Source: Phocoena phocoena (taxonomy: Eukaryota > Chordata > Mammalia > Artiodactyla > Phocoenidae). From it: a DNA stretch of 64,000 nucleotides. Location: the NCBI RefSeq assembly GCF_963924675.1, contig NC_089220.1, positions 159,873,270 to 159,937,269 on the forward strand. Reading direction: 5' to 3'. Made by a program: the position numbers and the translations under genes. The notes beneath the pieces were generated by a model, which was given only the letters and a program-made list of their open reading frames with translations, did not search any database and was not told the DNA's origin. How positions within the stretch are numbered: the first letter of the stretch is position 1; every line of letters starts with the position of its first letter. Positions 25,690-38,599 of the stretch are shown in pieces.

Positions 25690-28600
25690 ATATACGATAT
25701 TTGTTTTTCTCTTTCTGACTTCACTCTGTATGACAGTCGCTAGATCCACCCACGTCTCTACAAATACCCAATTTCGCTCCTTTTTATGGCTGAGTAATAT
25801 TCCATTGTATATATGTACCACATCTTCTTTATCCATTTGTCTGTCGATGGGCATTTAGGTTGCTTCCATGACCTGGCTATTGTAAATAGCGCTGCAATGA
25901 ACACTGGGATAAGTGTCTTTTTGAATTATGGTTTTCTCTGGGTATATGCCCAGTAGTTGGATTGCTGGGTCATATGGTAGTTCTATTTTTAGTTTTTTAA
26001 GGAACCTCCATACTGTTCTCCATAGTGGCTGTATCAATTTACATTCCCACCAACAGTGCAAGAGGGTTCCCTTTTCTCCACACCCTCTCCAGCATTTGTT
26101 GTTTGTAGATTTTTCTGATGATGCCCATTCTAACTGGTGTGAGGTGATACTTCATTGTAGTTTTGATTTGCATTTCTCTAATAATCAGTGATGCTGAGCA
26201 GCTTTTCATGTGCTTCTTGGCCATCTGTATGTCTTCTTTGGAAAAAAGTCTATTTAGGTCTTCTGCCCATTTTTTAATTGGGCTGTTTGCTTTATTAACA
26301 TTGAGCTGCATGAGCTGTTTATATATTTTGGAGATTAATCCTTTGTCCATTGATTCATTTGCAAATAGTTTCTCCCATTCTGAGGGTTGTCTTTTCGTCT
26401 TGTTTGTAGTTTCCTTTGCTGTGCAAAAGCTTTTAAGTTTCATTAGGTCCCATTTGGTTTTTTTTGTTTTTATTTCCATTACTCTAGGAGGTGGATCAAA
26501 AAAGATCTTGCTGTGATTTATGTCAAAGAGTGTTCTTCCTATGTTTTCCTCTAAGAGTTTCATAGTATTTGGTCTTACATTTAGGTCTTTAATCCATTTT
26601 GAGTTTATTTTTGTGTATGGTGTTAGGAGTGTTCTAATTTCATTCTTTTACATGTAGCTGTCCAGTTTTCCCAACACCACTTATTGAAGAGACTGACTTT
26701 CCTCCATTGTATATCTTTGCCTCCTTTGTCATAGATTAGTTGACCGTAGATGCGTGGGTTTATCTCTGGGTTTTCTATCCTGTTGCATTGATCTAGATTT
26801 CTGTTTTTGTGCCAGTAACATATTGTCTTTATTACTGCAGCTTTGTAGTATAGTCTGAAGTCAGGGAGTCTGATTCCTCCAGCTCTGTTTTTTTTACCTC
26901 AAGACTGCTTTGGCTATTTGGGGTCCTTTGTGTCTCCATACAAATTTTAAGATTTTTTGTTCTAGTTCTGTAAAAGATGCCATTGGTAAATTGATAGGGA
27001 TTGTATTGAATCTGTAGATTGCTTTGGGTAGTATAGTCATTTTCACAATATTGATTCTTCCAATCCAAGAACATGGATCATCTTTAATTTCTTTCATCAG
27101 TGTCTTATAGTTTTCTGCATACAGGTCTTTTGTCTCCTTAGATAGGTTTATTGCTAGGTATTTTATTCTTTTTGTTGCAGTGGTAAATGGGAGTGTTTCC
27201 TTAATTTCTTTTTCAGATTTTTCATCATTAGTGTATAGGAATGCAAGAGATTTTTGTACATTAATTTTGTATCCTGCAACTTTACCAAATTCATTGATTA
27301 GCTCTAGTAGTTTTCTGGTGGCATTTTTAGGATTCTCTATGTATAGTATCATGTCATCTGCAAACAGTGACAGTTTTACTTCTTCTTTTTCAATTTGGAT
27401 TCCTTTTATTTCTTCTCTGATTGCCGTGGCTAGGACTTCCAAAACTATGTTGAATAATAGTTGCGAGAGTGGACATCTTTGTCTTGTTCCTGATTATAGA
27501 GGAAATGCTTTCAGTTTTTCAACATTGAGAATGATGTTTGCAGTGGGCTTGTCATATATGGCCTTTATTGTGCTGAGGTAGGTTACTTCTGTGCCCACTT
27601 TCTGGAGAGCTTTTATCATAAATGGGTGTTGAATTTTGTCAAAAGCTTTTCTGTCTCTATTGAGATGATCGTATGGTTTTTATTCTTCAATTTGTTAATA
27701 TGGTGTATCACATTGACTGATTTGTATATATTGAAGAATCCTTGTATCCCTGGGATAAATCCCACTTGATCGTGGTGTATGATCCTTTTAATGTGTTGTT
27801 GGATTCTGTTTGGTAGGATGTTGTTGAGGATTTTTGCATCTATATTCATCAGTGATATTGGTCTGTAATTTTCTTTTTTTGTAGTACCTTTGTCTGGTTT
27901 TGGTATCAGCGTGATGGTGACCTCATAGAACGAGTTTGGGAGTGTTCCTTCCTCTGCAATCTTTTGGAGGAATTTGAGAAGGATGGGTGTTAGCTGTTCT
28001 CTAAATGTTTGATAGAATTCACCTGTGAAGCCATCTGGTCCTGGACTTTTGTTTGTTGGAAGATTTTTAATCACAGTTTCAGTTTCATTACTTGTGACTG
28101 GTCTGTTCATATTTTCTATTTCTTCCTGGTTCAGTCTTGGAAGGTTATACCGTTCTAAGAATTTGTTCATTTCTTCCATGTTGTCCATTTTATTGGCATA
28201 CAGTTGGTTGTAGTTGTCTCTTAGGATGCTTTGTATTTCTGTGGTGTCTGTTGTAACTTCTCCTTTTTCATTTCTAATTTTATTGATTTGAGTCCTCTCC
28301 CTCTTTTTCTTGATGAGTCTGGCTAATGGTTTATCCATTTTGTTTATCTTCTCGAAGAACCAGCTTTTAGTTTTATTGATCTTTGCTATTTTCTTTGTTT
28401 CTATTTCGTTTATTTCTGCTCTGATCTTTATGATTTCTTTCCTTCTGCTAATTTTGGGTTTTGTTTGTTCTTCTTTCTCTAGTTGCTTTAGGTATAAGGT
28501 TAGATTGTTTATTTGAGATGTTTCTTGTTTTTTGAGGTAGGCTTGTATTGCTATAAACTTCCCTCTTAGAACTGCTTTTGCTGCATCCCATAGGTTTTGG

Positions 28601-29450
28601 ATCGTTGTGTATTTGTTGTAATTTGTCCCTAGGTATTTTTTGATTTCCTCTTTGATTTCTTCAGTGTTCTCTTGGTTATTTAGTAATGTATTGTTTAGTC
28701 TCCATGTGTTTGTGTTTATACATTTTTTTCTCTGTAATTGATTTCTAATCTCATAGTGTTGTGATCCAAAAAGATGCTTGATATGCTTTCAGTTTTCTTA
28801 AATTTCCTGAGGCTGGATTTGTGACCCAAGATGTGATGTATTCTGGAGAATGTTCCGTGTGCACTTGAGAAGAAAGTGTAATCTGCTGTTTTTGGATGGA
28901 ATGTCCTATAAATATCAATTAAATCTATCTGATCTGTTGTGTCATTTAAAGCTTGTGTTTCCTTATTAATTATCTGTTTGGATGATCTGTCCATTGGTGT
29001 GAGGTGTTAAAGTCCCCCCTATTATTGTGTTACTGTCGATTTCCTCTTTTATAGCTGTTAGCAGTTGCCTTATGTACTGAGGTGCTCCTATGTTGGGTGC
29101 ATATATATATATATATATATAATTGTTATATCTTCTTACTGGATTGATCCCTTGATCATTATGTAGCGTCCTTCCTTGTCTCTTGTAACATTCTTCATTT
29201 TAAAGTCTATTTTATCTGATATGAGTATTGCTACTCCAGCTCTCTTTTGATTTCCGTTTGCATGGAATATCTTTTTCTATCCCCTCACTTTCAGTTTGTA
29301 TGTGTCCCTAGGTCTGAAGTGGGTCTCTTGTAGACAGCATATATATGCGTCCTGTTTTTGTACCCATTCAGTGAGCCTGTGTCTTTTGGTTGGAGCATTT
29401 AATCCATTCACGTTTAAGGTAATTATTGATATGTATGTTCCTATGACCAT
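25690..29450 (-). pseudogene. L1 ORF2 (endonuclease and reverse transcriptase), broken
   Basis: Starts near 29450 with MVIGTYISIITLNVNGL, the endonuclease N terminus, and QETH follows. The RT region is open at 28338-27616 ([14 protein letters not shown], 'IPKPDKG', NYRPISLMN), then shifts frame near 27650. The catalytic FADD is at 27353-27364 in a second open piece (27442-26894). The C-terminal part (HLTPVRM, then [13 protein letters not shown]) is in two further frames at 26563-25855. At least four frame breaks mean no functional protein. Confidence 0.92.
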
Positions 29451-29489
29451 TTTCTTAATTGTGGGTTTGTTTTTGTACATCCTTTTCTT

Positions 29490-30429
29490 CTCTTGTGTTT
29501 CCCACTTAGAGAAGTTCCTTTAGCATTTGTTGTAGAGCTGGTTTGGTGGTGCTGAAATCTCTTAGCTTTTGCTTGTCTGTAAAGTTTTTGATTTCTCAGT
29601 CAAATCTGAATGAGATCCTTGCTGGGTAGAGGAATCTTGGTTGTAGGTTCTTCCCTTTATCACTTTAAATCTATCATGCTACTCCCTTCTGGCTTGTAGA
29701 GTTTCTGCTGAGAAATCAGCTGTTAACCTTATGGGAGTTCCCTTGTATATTATATGTCATTTTTCCCTTGTTGCTTTGAATAATTTTTCTTTGTCTTTAA
29801 TTTTTGTCAATTTTATTACTATGTGTTTCAGCGTGTTTCTCCTTAGGTTTATCCTGCCTGGGACTCCCTGCCTTCCTGGGCTTGGGTGGGTATTTCCTTT
29901 CCCATGTTAGGGAAGTTTTCGACTATAATCTCTTCAAATATTTTCTCGGGTCCTTTCTCTCTCTCTTCTCCTTCTGGGACCCCTATAATGCAAATGTTGT
30001 TGTGTTTAATGTTGTCCTAGAGGTCTCTTAGGCTGTCTTCATTTCTTTTCATTCTTTTTTATTTTGTTCTGCGGCAGTGAATTCCGCCATTCTGTCTTCC
30101 AGGTCACTTATCCGTTCTTCTGCCTCAGTTATTTTGCTACTGTCTACTTATAGTGTATTTTTCATTTCATTTATTGTATTGTTCATCTCTGTTTGTTTGT
30201 ACTTTAATTCTTCTAGGTGTTTGTTCTTTAATTCTTCTAGGTCTTTGTTAAAGATTTCTGGCATCTTCTCGATCTTTGCCTCCATTCTTTTTCCGAGGTC
30301 CTGGATCATCTTCACTATCATTATTCTGAATTCTTTCTCTGGAATGTTGCCTATCTCCACTTCATTTAGTTGTCTTTCTGGGGTTTTATCTTGTTCCTTC
30401 ATCTGGTACATAGCCCTCTGCCTTTTCAT
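29490..30429 (-). pseudogene. L1 ORF1 (RNA-binding chaperone), broken
   Basis: Starts MKRQRAMYQMKEQDKTPE at 30429 and reads 93 codons of coiled-coil-type sequence rich in K, E, L, M and I before a stop at 30148. The rest of ORF1 down to about 29490 is out of frame or interrupted. ORF1p normally forms a trimer through this coiled coil and binds L1 RNA. The coiled coil carries an 8-residue duplication (LEELKNKH/LEELKYKQ). Confidence 0.85.
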
Positions 30430-31313
30430 CTTGTCTGTCTTTCTGTGAATGTGGTTTTTGTTCTACAGGCTGCGGGATTGTAGTTCTTCTTGCTTCTTAT
30501 GTCTGTCCTCTGGTGGATGAGGCTATCTAAGAGGCTTGTGCAAGTTTCCTGATGGGAGGGACTGGTGGTGGGTAGAGCTGGGTGTTGCTCTGGTGGGCAG
30601 AGCTCAGTAAAACTTTAATCCACTTGTCTCCTGATGGGTGGGGCTGGTTTCCCTCCCAGTTGGTTGTTTGGCCTGAGGCGACCCAACACTGGAGCCTACC
30701 TGGCTCTTTGGTGGGGCTGATGGCGGACTCTCGGAGGGCTAACGCCAAGGAGTACTTCCCAGAACTTCTGCTGCCAGTGTCCTTGTCCCTTGGTGAGTCA
30801 CATCTTCCCCCCGCCTCTGCAGGAGACCCTCTAACACTAGCAGGTAGGTCACGTTCAGTCTCCTATGGGGTCACTGCTCCTTCCCCTGGGTCCCGATGTG
30901 CACACTACTTCATGTGTGCCCTCCAGGAGTGGAGTCTCTGTTTCCCCGAGTCCTGTCGAAGTCCTGCAATCAAATTCTGCTAGCCTTCAAAGTCTGATTC
31001 TCTAGGAATTTCTCCTCCTGTTGCTGGACCCCCAGGTTGGGAAGCCTGATGTGGGGCTCGGAACCTTCACTCCAGTGGGTGGACTTCGGTGGTGTAAGTG
31101 TGCTCCAGTTTGTCAGTCAACCACCCAGCAGTTACGGGATTTGATTTTTTTGTGATTGCACTGCTTGTACCGGCTCATTGTGGCTTCTCCTTTGTCTGTG
31201 GATGTGGGGTAGCTTTTTTGGTGAGTTCCAGTGTCTTCCTGTCGATGATTGTTCAGCAGTTAGTTGTGATTCTGGTGCTCTCGCAAGAGGGAGTGAGAGC
31301 ACGTCCTTCTACT

Positions 31314-31324
31314 CCGCCATCTTG
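31314..31324 (-). promoter_or_regulatory. YY1-type motif at the L1 5' end
   Basis: The sense strand CAAGATGGCGG is a strong YY1 core at the start of the L1 5' UTR, where mammalian L1s often carry one to set the transcription start. Seeing it shows that the 5' end is intact, not that it is active. Confidence 0.7.
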
Positions 31325-31348
31325 AACTATTATCTTTAATCACCTTTT

Positions 31349-31549
31349 TTTTTTTTTGCGGTAGGCGGGCCTCTCACTGTTGTGGCCTCTCCCATTGCGG
31401 AGCACAGGTCCCGGACGCGCAGGCTCAGTGGCCATGGCTCACGGGCCCGGCCACTCCGCGGCATGTGGGATCTTCCTGGACCGGGGCACGAACCCGTGTC
31501 CCCTGCCTCGGCAGGCGGACTCTCAGCCACTGTGCCACCAGGGAAGCCC
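31349..31549 (-). mobile_element. Young CHR-type SINE inserted at the L1 target-site duplication
   Basis: The - strand reads GGGCTTCCCTGGTGGCACAG with the dolphin-type body and a poly-A (T's at 31345-31357). It is flanked by TTAATCACCTTTT at 31336-31348 and 31550-31562, a perfect 13-bp duplication. The same sequence also borders the other side of the L1 (25168). Confidence 0.96.
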
Positions 31550-31562
31550 TTAATCACCTTTT

Positions 31563-33600
31563 GATGCTGATCCTCAGAACATTCAAATCACCAAACGTTG
31601 GAGAACAGGCATTTTGTCAAAGGATTGTGTTCTTTTTCATTAGTTCCAAACTAATCATCATCTCATTTTATTGCAATGCACTGTTACGTTAGTATTTGTT
31701 TTTCATAATATAAAACAAAGCCTTTAATTTTTCAGGTGTTTAAAAAACGCAGTTTTATACTTAAGCCAGCCTGAAGATAAGCACAAAATTTGTCAGTTTA
31801 CATGTTTATTTTTTTGGTTTTTTTTTTTTTTTTTTTACCCCCAATACCTCAAGCCACCCATTCTGTGCATAGAACTGTCCTAGGTGCAATGAAAGAGATT
31901 TTTAATTTTTTAAACATGATTGTACTTTGTGGAATTGTGTTATCTCCCTTTCCATAGAGTAAAAATAAATAAAATCACCATTGTTTACTACTGACCTGCC
32001 CCAAACCCACTTCTGGCTTATAGAAATGCTAGTTTCTGCCACATTTAAGATGTTTCAGTGAACTCAGCTCCTAATAGTTATGTTGGTATTACAAGCATTT
32101 TTTCCATACTCTTTTCTGTCTCCCATATTTTCATCTGTTGTATCCTCAACACCTAGAACAATGCCTAGCACATAGGAAGTGCTCAAATATTTGTTGAATG
32201 AATGGGAATGAGATATTACCCAAAGTATCTTTGCTTTGAGAAGGTCCAATTGTGTGTGAACAAATTTTTTCTTTTGCTTACCCATGAAAATTAAATATTT
32301 ACCATTAGATTTAAGTATAACTACAAAGAAGGCTCTGGAGATGTTGATATTGTGGACATTTATATGATGTAAAGCCAGGTTTGGAGGAAGAGAATTGTCT
32401 GTTCTCTCTCTCTTTCTCTCAGCTCTTCTTAGATTTTGATTTCTCTTAAGTTACTCTGATGGATGTGAACTGTGATAGACAGTTTCTATTGATAATTCCT
32501 GTCTTCATGGAATGTAGGAGGAGTGTGGTGACAATGAGGCAGTCACTTGCGCTGAGTAGGTCAAGTGAGGTGGAGAGTACGGACAAAATCCCAGTACAGA
32601 CAATTTTATAATGGGAGGGGTTCTACATATAGGAAGGTGTTTTTAGGCTGGTGGAAAGAGACCTTTTTTTTAAAAAATTATGGCCAAGAAATTGACCTGA
32701 GATGCGGTTTGTCTGGGCCTGTTCTGGCCTTGGTTGTTTTCATTTGTCTTTGTAGGTGAGGGCTGTGAACAAGTAGTAATTAGTCGTTCACCCATCTTCC
32801 ACCTTAACCATTGCAGGCAACTGGCGAAAACCCACGTCCATCATCAGCCCATGCAGGGAGCTAATGGACCAAGGAGAGATGTGGTGTATCTCCCTCCTTC
32901 CTTGGTTTTCGGAAAATCCCTCCTCCTCACTCCCTTCTAATGACCTTAGAACAGTAAAGTGGCAGGTAATTTCTCCTTCAGGCCCTGCAAATGAGAATGG
33001 AGCTTCTTATGATAGAGCTTATGATCATTATTTTCAGCAAAGTCATCACAGTATAATAAGCATTTCTTGTGGAATTTAAGAATAAGCGCTAGCTACAGTA
33101 GCTGATGTTTACATTCAGCTTAATTTACCAAGTGCACCTTGGCTGGGCATTTGGCTGTCAGTCATCCAACTGGACTGAACTAGAAAGGGGAGCACCCTGG
33201 CTTTGTCCCACGCCACCCACGTGTGAGCACTTTGATGCTTAGAATTAACTACTGCAAATGTTTCTCAAATACGCTAGATACAAAATCATCTAAAATCATT
33301 ATTCATTTTTCAGTGCCAACAGCTGGCAGATAAAAATATCTCCTTGCATGATGTTCTTTCGGCTCAGTAATGAATAAGGTGACAACACTGTAACCCCCAA
33401 CTGTCATGCTGCTGTCGGTGTAGCCACAGTGAATGCTGTTGTAGGTGCTGGTGGTCTCACCGCCATCACTTGCTCTGTATGTCTATCAATATGTTTTGAG
33501 AAACTGCGGAATGACACTTGGAGTACAACCCATTCTTTCTTTATGTATTGAATTCTAATTTCTGACTTGTCGGCCTTGCGTTAACAGGAGGATCCCTTCT
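31563..33600. other. Intron, mostly unique sequence
   Basis: Contains a T18 run near 31820-31837 and an L2/MIR scrap at about 32125-32210 (CCTAGAACAATGCCTAGCAC, 'GTGCTCAAATATTTGTTGAATGAATG'). No gene recognised. Confidence 0.55.
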
Positions 33601-36600
33601 ACCATCTGGTTGGCCCTTGATGATTGGTTCATTTTAACGTTTGGATTTCCAAACCAATTTCTCAACCTATATGTCAATAATTATGTTATAATTAAGTTTA
33701 GAGTATTTCTGAAAGATCTGGAGCAGATGCTTTGGTTGTTGGATATGCCTAGCAAGTCTGGTTTCAAATTAGGTCCAAACAAGGTCTGGTTCAAAATGCC
33801 CATGCTTGGTTTCTGGAACCCTCAATCCCATATTATATGTGCACGCCCGACTCCCCCTCTCTCTGCCTTTAAGGATGAGGAGAAGGTAATCAAGCCCAGG
33901 AGCAGAAGAATAAGAAATGAGGAACCCTCAGTGGACAGATGGTAGAAGGTGAATAGGACAGAACTGAGTAGCTGAAGTTGTCTTGTTGGGTCATTCCTGT
34001 AGTGCCGTGTAGAGTCAGCTAGTGATAATGCATTAACTCCTGAGCTTTGACAAAAAATGAAGTTGAGAGTCTTACATACTTTGTATTGTATTGGGAACCA
34101 AAAGTAACGAGTCAGCAGAAGTTTCTTGCTACTTGATTAGGCACATAATTAGTCAATATATATTGCATGAATACACGTGCTAGGGTTTTAAAAAATCATT
34201 AATGCCTCAGTAATATACCTCCTATGCTCATACTGGGGTTTTTGGAGGATTGGCTTTTATTTAGAAATAAATTAGGTGGTTCATGAGAATCTTTTAGTAT
34301 GATTATCCTCTAGCTTATTTGAATTGCTTTACCTATTTTGTTAAAGACAGTCTAGAAATCTTTAGTATTAATAACTTGCACAGATTATATTAATTCAGGA
34401 AACTTCTCCAGGCAAATTTTCTTTTTTCTTAAAACGTATGATTTTCCTGGTAGTTGTGGTTTTGCTTATGTTGTCCCTACTTTCTGCCTTTGCAGAAAGT
34501 CGTGTGTTCCCTCTTACGGGCTATCTGTCTATCTAAAACACACGCACGTGAACACATAATTTATGAAACATTTCTGAACTGTCCACAGATTCTGTCTAAG
34601 CCGTTACAGAGAGAAGGATAGAATGTGCTTGAGAACCCAGAAATGATTAGAAAATGTATTTAATATTTTGCACAGAAAGACTTGCTTGGGGATGAACCTC
34701 TTAATAACCTTGTCTGGGATGACAGATGCAGCAGCCACTAATTTGACTAAGAAAAAGGTTCTGATTGCATTTGCTGTTGATACAGACATTGACATAAATA
34801 TATTAAGAGCACTCTTTTGGGAAAAAGAGTGGAAAGTGGAGCGTTTTGTGGATGAATAGAATGACACAACATCTTTAAAGTATTTGCCATGTCTGGCGCT
34901 TCCCAGGCCGGGTGGGTCACACACAGGAGCCCGTTCCCTGTGTTCAGTGTGCCTGTTTGTCGCATCGGTATTTGCCTACAATTGGGTGTCTAGAAGTAGA
35001 GAGAGGGAGTGCTTTCAGATCAAGGAAAGCTGACCATAGCGAGAGAAAGGGCCAGCAGTTCTTTTCGGCCACCCTGAGATGTCACCTGAACCTGTTTTAG
35101 AGAAAGTGATTGCAGACGAAGTGGAGACACCATTCTCTTGACATGTGTACCTCCAGGAATGTGTGGGCGTGGCTCTCTGCCTGCATGTTTTAGGCACTGA
35201 GATCCAAGGAGCTGGATCTGACCCTCTCTCCAGGGGGGTGTGGTCTTTGCAGCATGTGTGCCCCTTTCTTGGACTGCACTGCTCGGTGATGGGAAACTTA
35301 ATGCATCACTGATTGTGCCAATCCCTCCCTCTTTCGAAGGGCTTACCTGAAGGTCAAGGGCTCTTGTCTGTCTCTCGTTTCACTGCAGTGAAGTCCAGAA
35401 GTCCACCATCGCTGAGCTCTTTGCAAAGCCGTGGTGATAACAGCTCTCATCTCTGTGATTCTTTCCTCTGTGTCACTGAACCTGGGTGAAGGCCTGTGGA
35501 CCCTCAGGCGCAGTTTTGGCTGTAGATGAATAAATAGATCATGCCCTTTTTTTTTTCTTTCCCCTTTATTCTGTGTGAAGATGACACTCAATAGCTGTTA
35601 CTTCCTTTCCTAACCTCCACAGAAAAGGGCTTGCCCCGGTTTCTCTACTATGACCATCAAGCCTTCCTTTGACTAGATATGAGCAGTTTTGGAAAAACCA
35701 CAGGACCATCATCAGGCCTGTTCAGGAAAAGAGTTTGCATTTTTGCTGCATGAATGTCCTGAGTTCCTTTATTCGTTCATTTGTTTTAGGCTTGTTTGCA
35801 AGTAGGCTTTGTTTTATTTATTTCCTAAGAAAGTGTTGCTTTATTAGTTACAGAAGAACTAGCTTTGACAGCATGTTGGATGTGCGAGAGGCATCTTTTC
35901 TGTCTCTTGTTTTTCAGGGAGAGTAATTACAGCTTCAATTAAAAAGCAGTTTTTGACTTGAGGTGCCTAGGATGTCCTGAAGGGCTATGTTATGTCTAGC
36001 GATGAAAGCATCTTTGTTAGATCACATCCTCACATTATTTCTACCGGTCCAATTAGTTATAATCCTAGCCCTTCTGCCATATGTAAAAAGTGGCTTTTGG
36101 TAGATAATTTAATGTGTGAAAGAGCTCCTATTGTCGCTTCAGTTTTTAAAAGTAACATTTATTTCCGTTCCTCGTTGATGAGGTCAGCAGATTCCATTCT
36201 TGGGCGCCAGCACAGAATATGAGGGGCGAATTGGGATACAGCCTCCAGCACTGCAGAAATGCCTTCGAGTATTGAACTAGAACACAGTGCTTCTGTGTCT
36301 TGTTTTAAAATAATTTTCCAGTCTGGAAGCAGCTGAGCGCTGCTGTGTTGGGTGGTTCAGCCCCCTGGTTCTTGCTGCCGGAGCCGCTATCCCGGGTGCT
36401 GACTGGGACTCATGGGGGCTGGTCCGGTCTGGCTCGTTCAGCCACAGAAAGCCTAGTGATTGCTGAACCCACCCGTGAGAACCTGAGGACCACGTGTATT
36501 TGGATCAGGGAGAGAATGACAGGCTCTCTCCTCACATGCATCTTCATTTTGCCCAGTTTAGCTGTGCCTTTCAGTGGCCGTGCACTCAGGGTCTCTCCCC

Positions 36601-37220
36601 CACCCCACCCCGCAGCCACCCGGCATGGGGACGGGAGCCACCCGGCCCAGATGCACGTGGCAGCCCTGTGCACAGTTATTTACTCCTCAGTTGATGCTCT
36701 TCTGAGAATACCCCCATGTTTAAAATGGCCTTTGTGTTCTAAAATTTTATTCTAACTTTTAAATGGTCTGTCTTTGGAGAAAAATAACATACAGTGCAGG
36801 CTTTTATGTAGATATTATATATGTGGTTCAACCGCACTTCTGTCCTGTGAGAAGCCTTAATTAAAACCAAGGACTTTTAGAAATTAGTTTCAAATTTGAA
36901 ATTAAACTAAAAAGGGTTTTTATAATTATAAAAATTTTAAACACTGGAAGGAAGCTTAGAAATAATTTTTTATCGGCTCCCTTGCTTGGGGGAAGAAGCA
37001 CAGGCCCAGGTGGTGTGTGGAGTCGTGTTGCTGGCAGAACCTGCCTGGGCGCTGGACTCCTGAAAATCTGTCTCGTTTTTATGGTCTGCTTCCTGAGGGT
37101 GTAGACCAAGCCCAGGCTATGTGTGCTCTTGTTTTGCGTGAGAGTTTTCTATGAAAGTGGATTTCGTGGGTAAATGTTAACCAATAAAATTATGCAAATT
37201 AAATAACAAATACTTTGAAA
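33601..37220. other. Intron, unique sequence
   Basis: No recent repeat or gene recognised. The 111-codon frame at 33610-33945 and the 136-codon frame at 36345-36755 have no recognisable domain. 36345-36670 is locally GC-rich. Confidence 0.45.
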
Positions 37221-37224
37221 ATAA

Positions 37225-37400
37225 TGTCATGTATAAATTTAGCATTGATCCCGTGCCAGGCATGATTATAAGGACTTTTAAACAAACGTGATGATCCATC
37301 ACCGTCTGAGTGGAGTCTGCTATCTTCTCCAGTTCATGGATGAGGAAGCCGAGGCACCGTGATAACGTGCCAGGATTAAGCGGTTATTCGTCAGCCCCGA
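37225..37400 (-). repeat. MIR SINE remnant
   Basis: 'GATCCCGTGCCAGGCATGATTATAAGGACTTTTAAA...AGTTCATGGATGAGGAAGCCGAGGCACC' is MIR in complement orientation. Confidence 0.6.
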
Positions 37401-38249
37401 CCTGGCCACCTAAGCTTTGCATTGTATGTCCTGCATTTCCTGCTTGTCCGTTGCTCCCTGTCGGGGGTGCTGGAGGGAGCCTGGAAGGAAGGACCAGGAG
37501 GTGGCACCTGGTTTTGCTTGTTCCCTTGCTCTTTCTGTCAGCATTGCCCAGCCAGGGCCATTCAGTGGCAGCTGATTGTAGTTTTCAGCTCTTTTCCCAG
37601 CATTCCCAGAACCAGCTTCATCAGCCCTCCCAGGGGGCTAGCAACACCCGCCAAGCACCCCGCTCAGATGCCCCAGCACCAGCTCTGCTTAGCGTTTCCT
37701 CCAAGCTCAGAGGGGCCAGCCCAGCCTGGCAGTGTCCCTGCCCCAGGAAGTCCCTCCGCTAAGCGCCCCACATCCCAGCCCCAGCAGGCAGCACCCTCTG
37801 CTCGGAGGCCTGGGTACCAGCTGCCCGAGGACCCTCTTCCCAGGCTCTTGGTTCTGTTAACCCTGGTCTCCCGCCTCCTCTGTATTCCCAGCTCCAAGCT
37901 CACCTGTTTACCTGATTCCTTATACTCTTTGTTGTGATTTCTGTTTTCCTTGCTGGGCCCTGGCTGTACTTTTGGCATATATTAAATAGTATTCAGGATT
38001 AAGCAAATTAGCTGATAAAATAATTTTGGTGAACTTATCCTAAGAAATATTGTAATTTAAACTAGTATCTAATTATGAATTAGTCCTAGTACATATTTTC
38101 ATATAAATACCAAAGGGTATAAACCTCAAAAAGTCTTTTTTTCAAAACTGGAATGATTTCTTTATTGAGTTCCAAAAAAGTTAAAATGAAGCTGAAAGAA
38201 GGTGGGAGATAGCCCCACGTATATTAACTAGTAAAAATCTGTGGCTTTT

Positions 38250-38304
38250 GGGTAAGATGCTGATCCAGTTAGAATAAACAAGTATTATTTGATTTTAATA
38301 AACT
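38250..38304. repeat. 55-bp dispersed duplication, copy 1
   Basis: Starts GGGTAAGATGCTGATCCAG and ends TTTTAATAAACT. It is identical over 55 bases to 40031-40085, in direct orientation 1,781 bp downstream. Not part of a repeat family I recognise. Confidence 0.98.
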
Positions 38305-38599
38305 CCAAGTGGACTTAAAAAATTCTTTCATTAAATGAATTTCAAATGACCACAAACCTCTATGTCTAAATTCCTTTCTCTTCACCCCAAATTTAAGGAA
38401 GCGTGAAACAGTGTGTGTGTGTTCTGGTTTTTCTTACTTGCACTTTTGCCAAGGATCTAGAAGACCTGGTCACTGTTGCAAAAGTTTGGGGTCCAAGTTT
38501 GCATCCGAACATAATTCCTTGCGGAGTGAAATGTGGAACTGTGACAGCTTGGCTCTCTCCCTCAGGCACAGTTTGGAATGTTCAATAAAAGGCTGTTTC

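Larger units (their letters stand above)
25441..31335 (-). mobile_element. Nearly full-length L1, inactivated
   Basis: The + strand is the complement of an artiodactyl/cetacean L1. It runs from an A-rich 3' tail (T-rich 25441-25476, then the complement of 'CTGCTGTATAA'), through 3' UTR, ORF2 and ORF1, to a 5' end whose sense strand starts near 'TAGTTCAAGATGGCGGAGTAG'. About 5.9 kb, so not 5'-truncated. TTAATCACCTTT at 25168-25179 and 31336-31347 is the likely target-site duplication. About 60 bases lie between the left duplication and the L1 tail, not counting the nested SINE. Both ORFs are broken. An (AT)n run has expanded at 29101-29122. Confidence 0.95.

Noticed and set aside
24895..25690. 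Overlapping frames of 143-186 codons on both strands
   Set aside because: They consist of two SINEs and an L1 tail. The recurring 'GSSRTGARTRVPCIGRRTLNH'-like peptide is the SINE head translated and appears at every copy.
26163..30448. Long + strand frames in the L1
   Set aside because: They are antisense to L1 ORF1/ORF2, which read on the - strand.
30582..30983. 133-codon + strand frame
   Set aside because: Antisense to the L1 5' UTR; repeat-derived.
33610..33945. 111-codon + strand frame with a gene-like start
   Set aside because: No recognisable homology and no promoter or splice signals. Length is within chance expectation in 64 kb.
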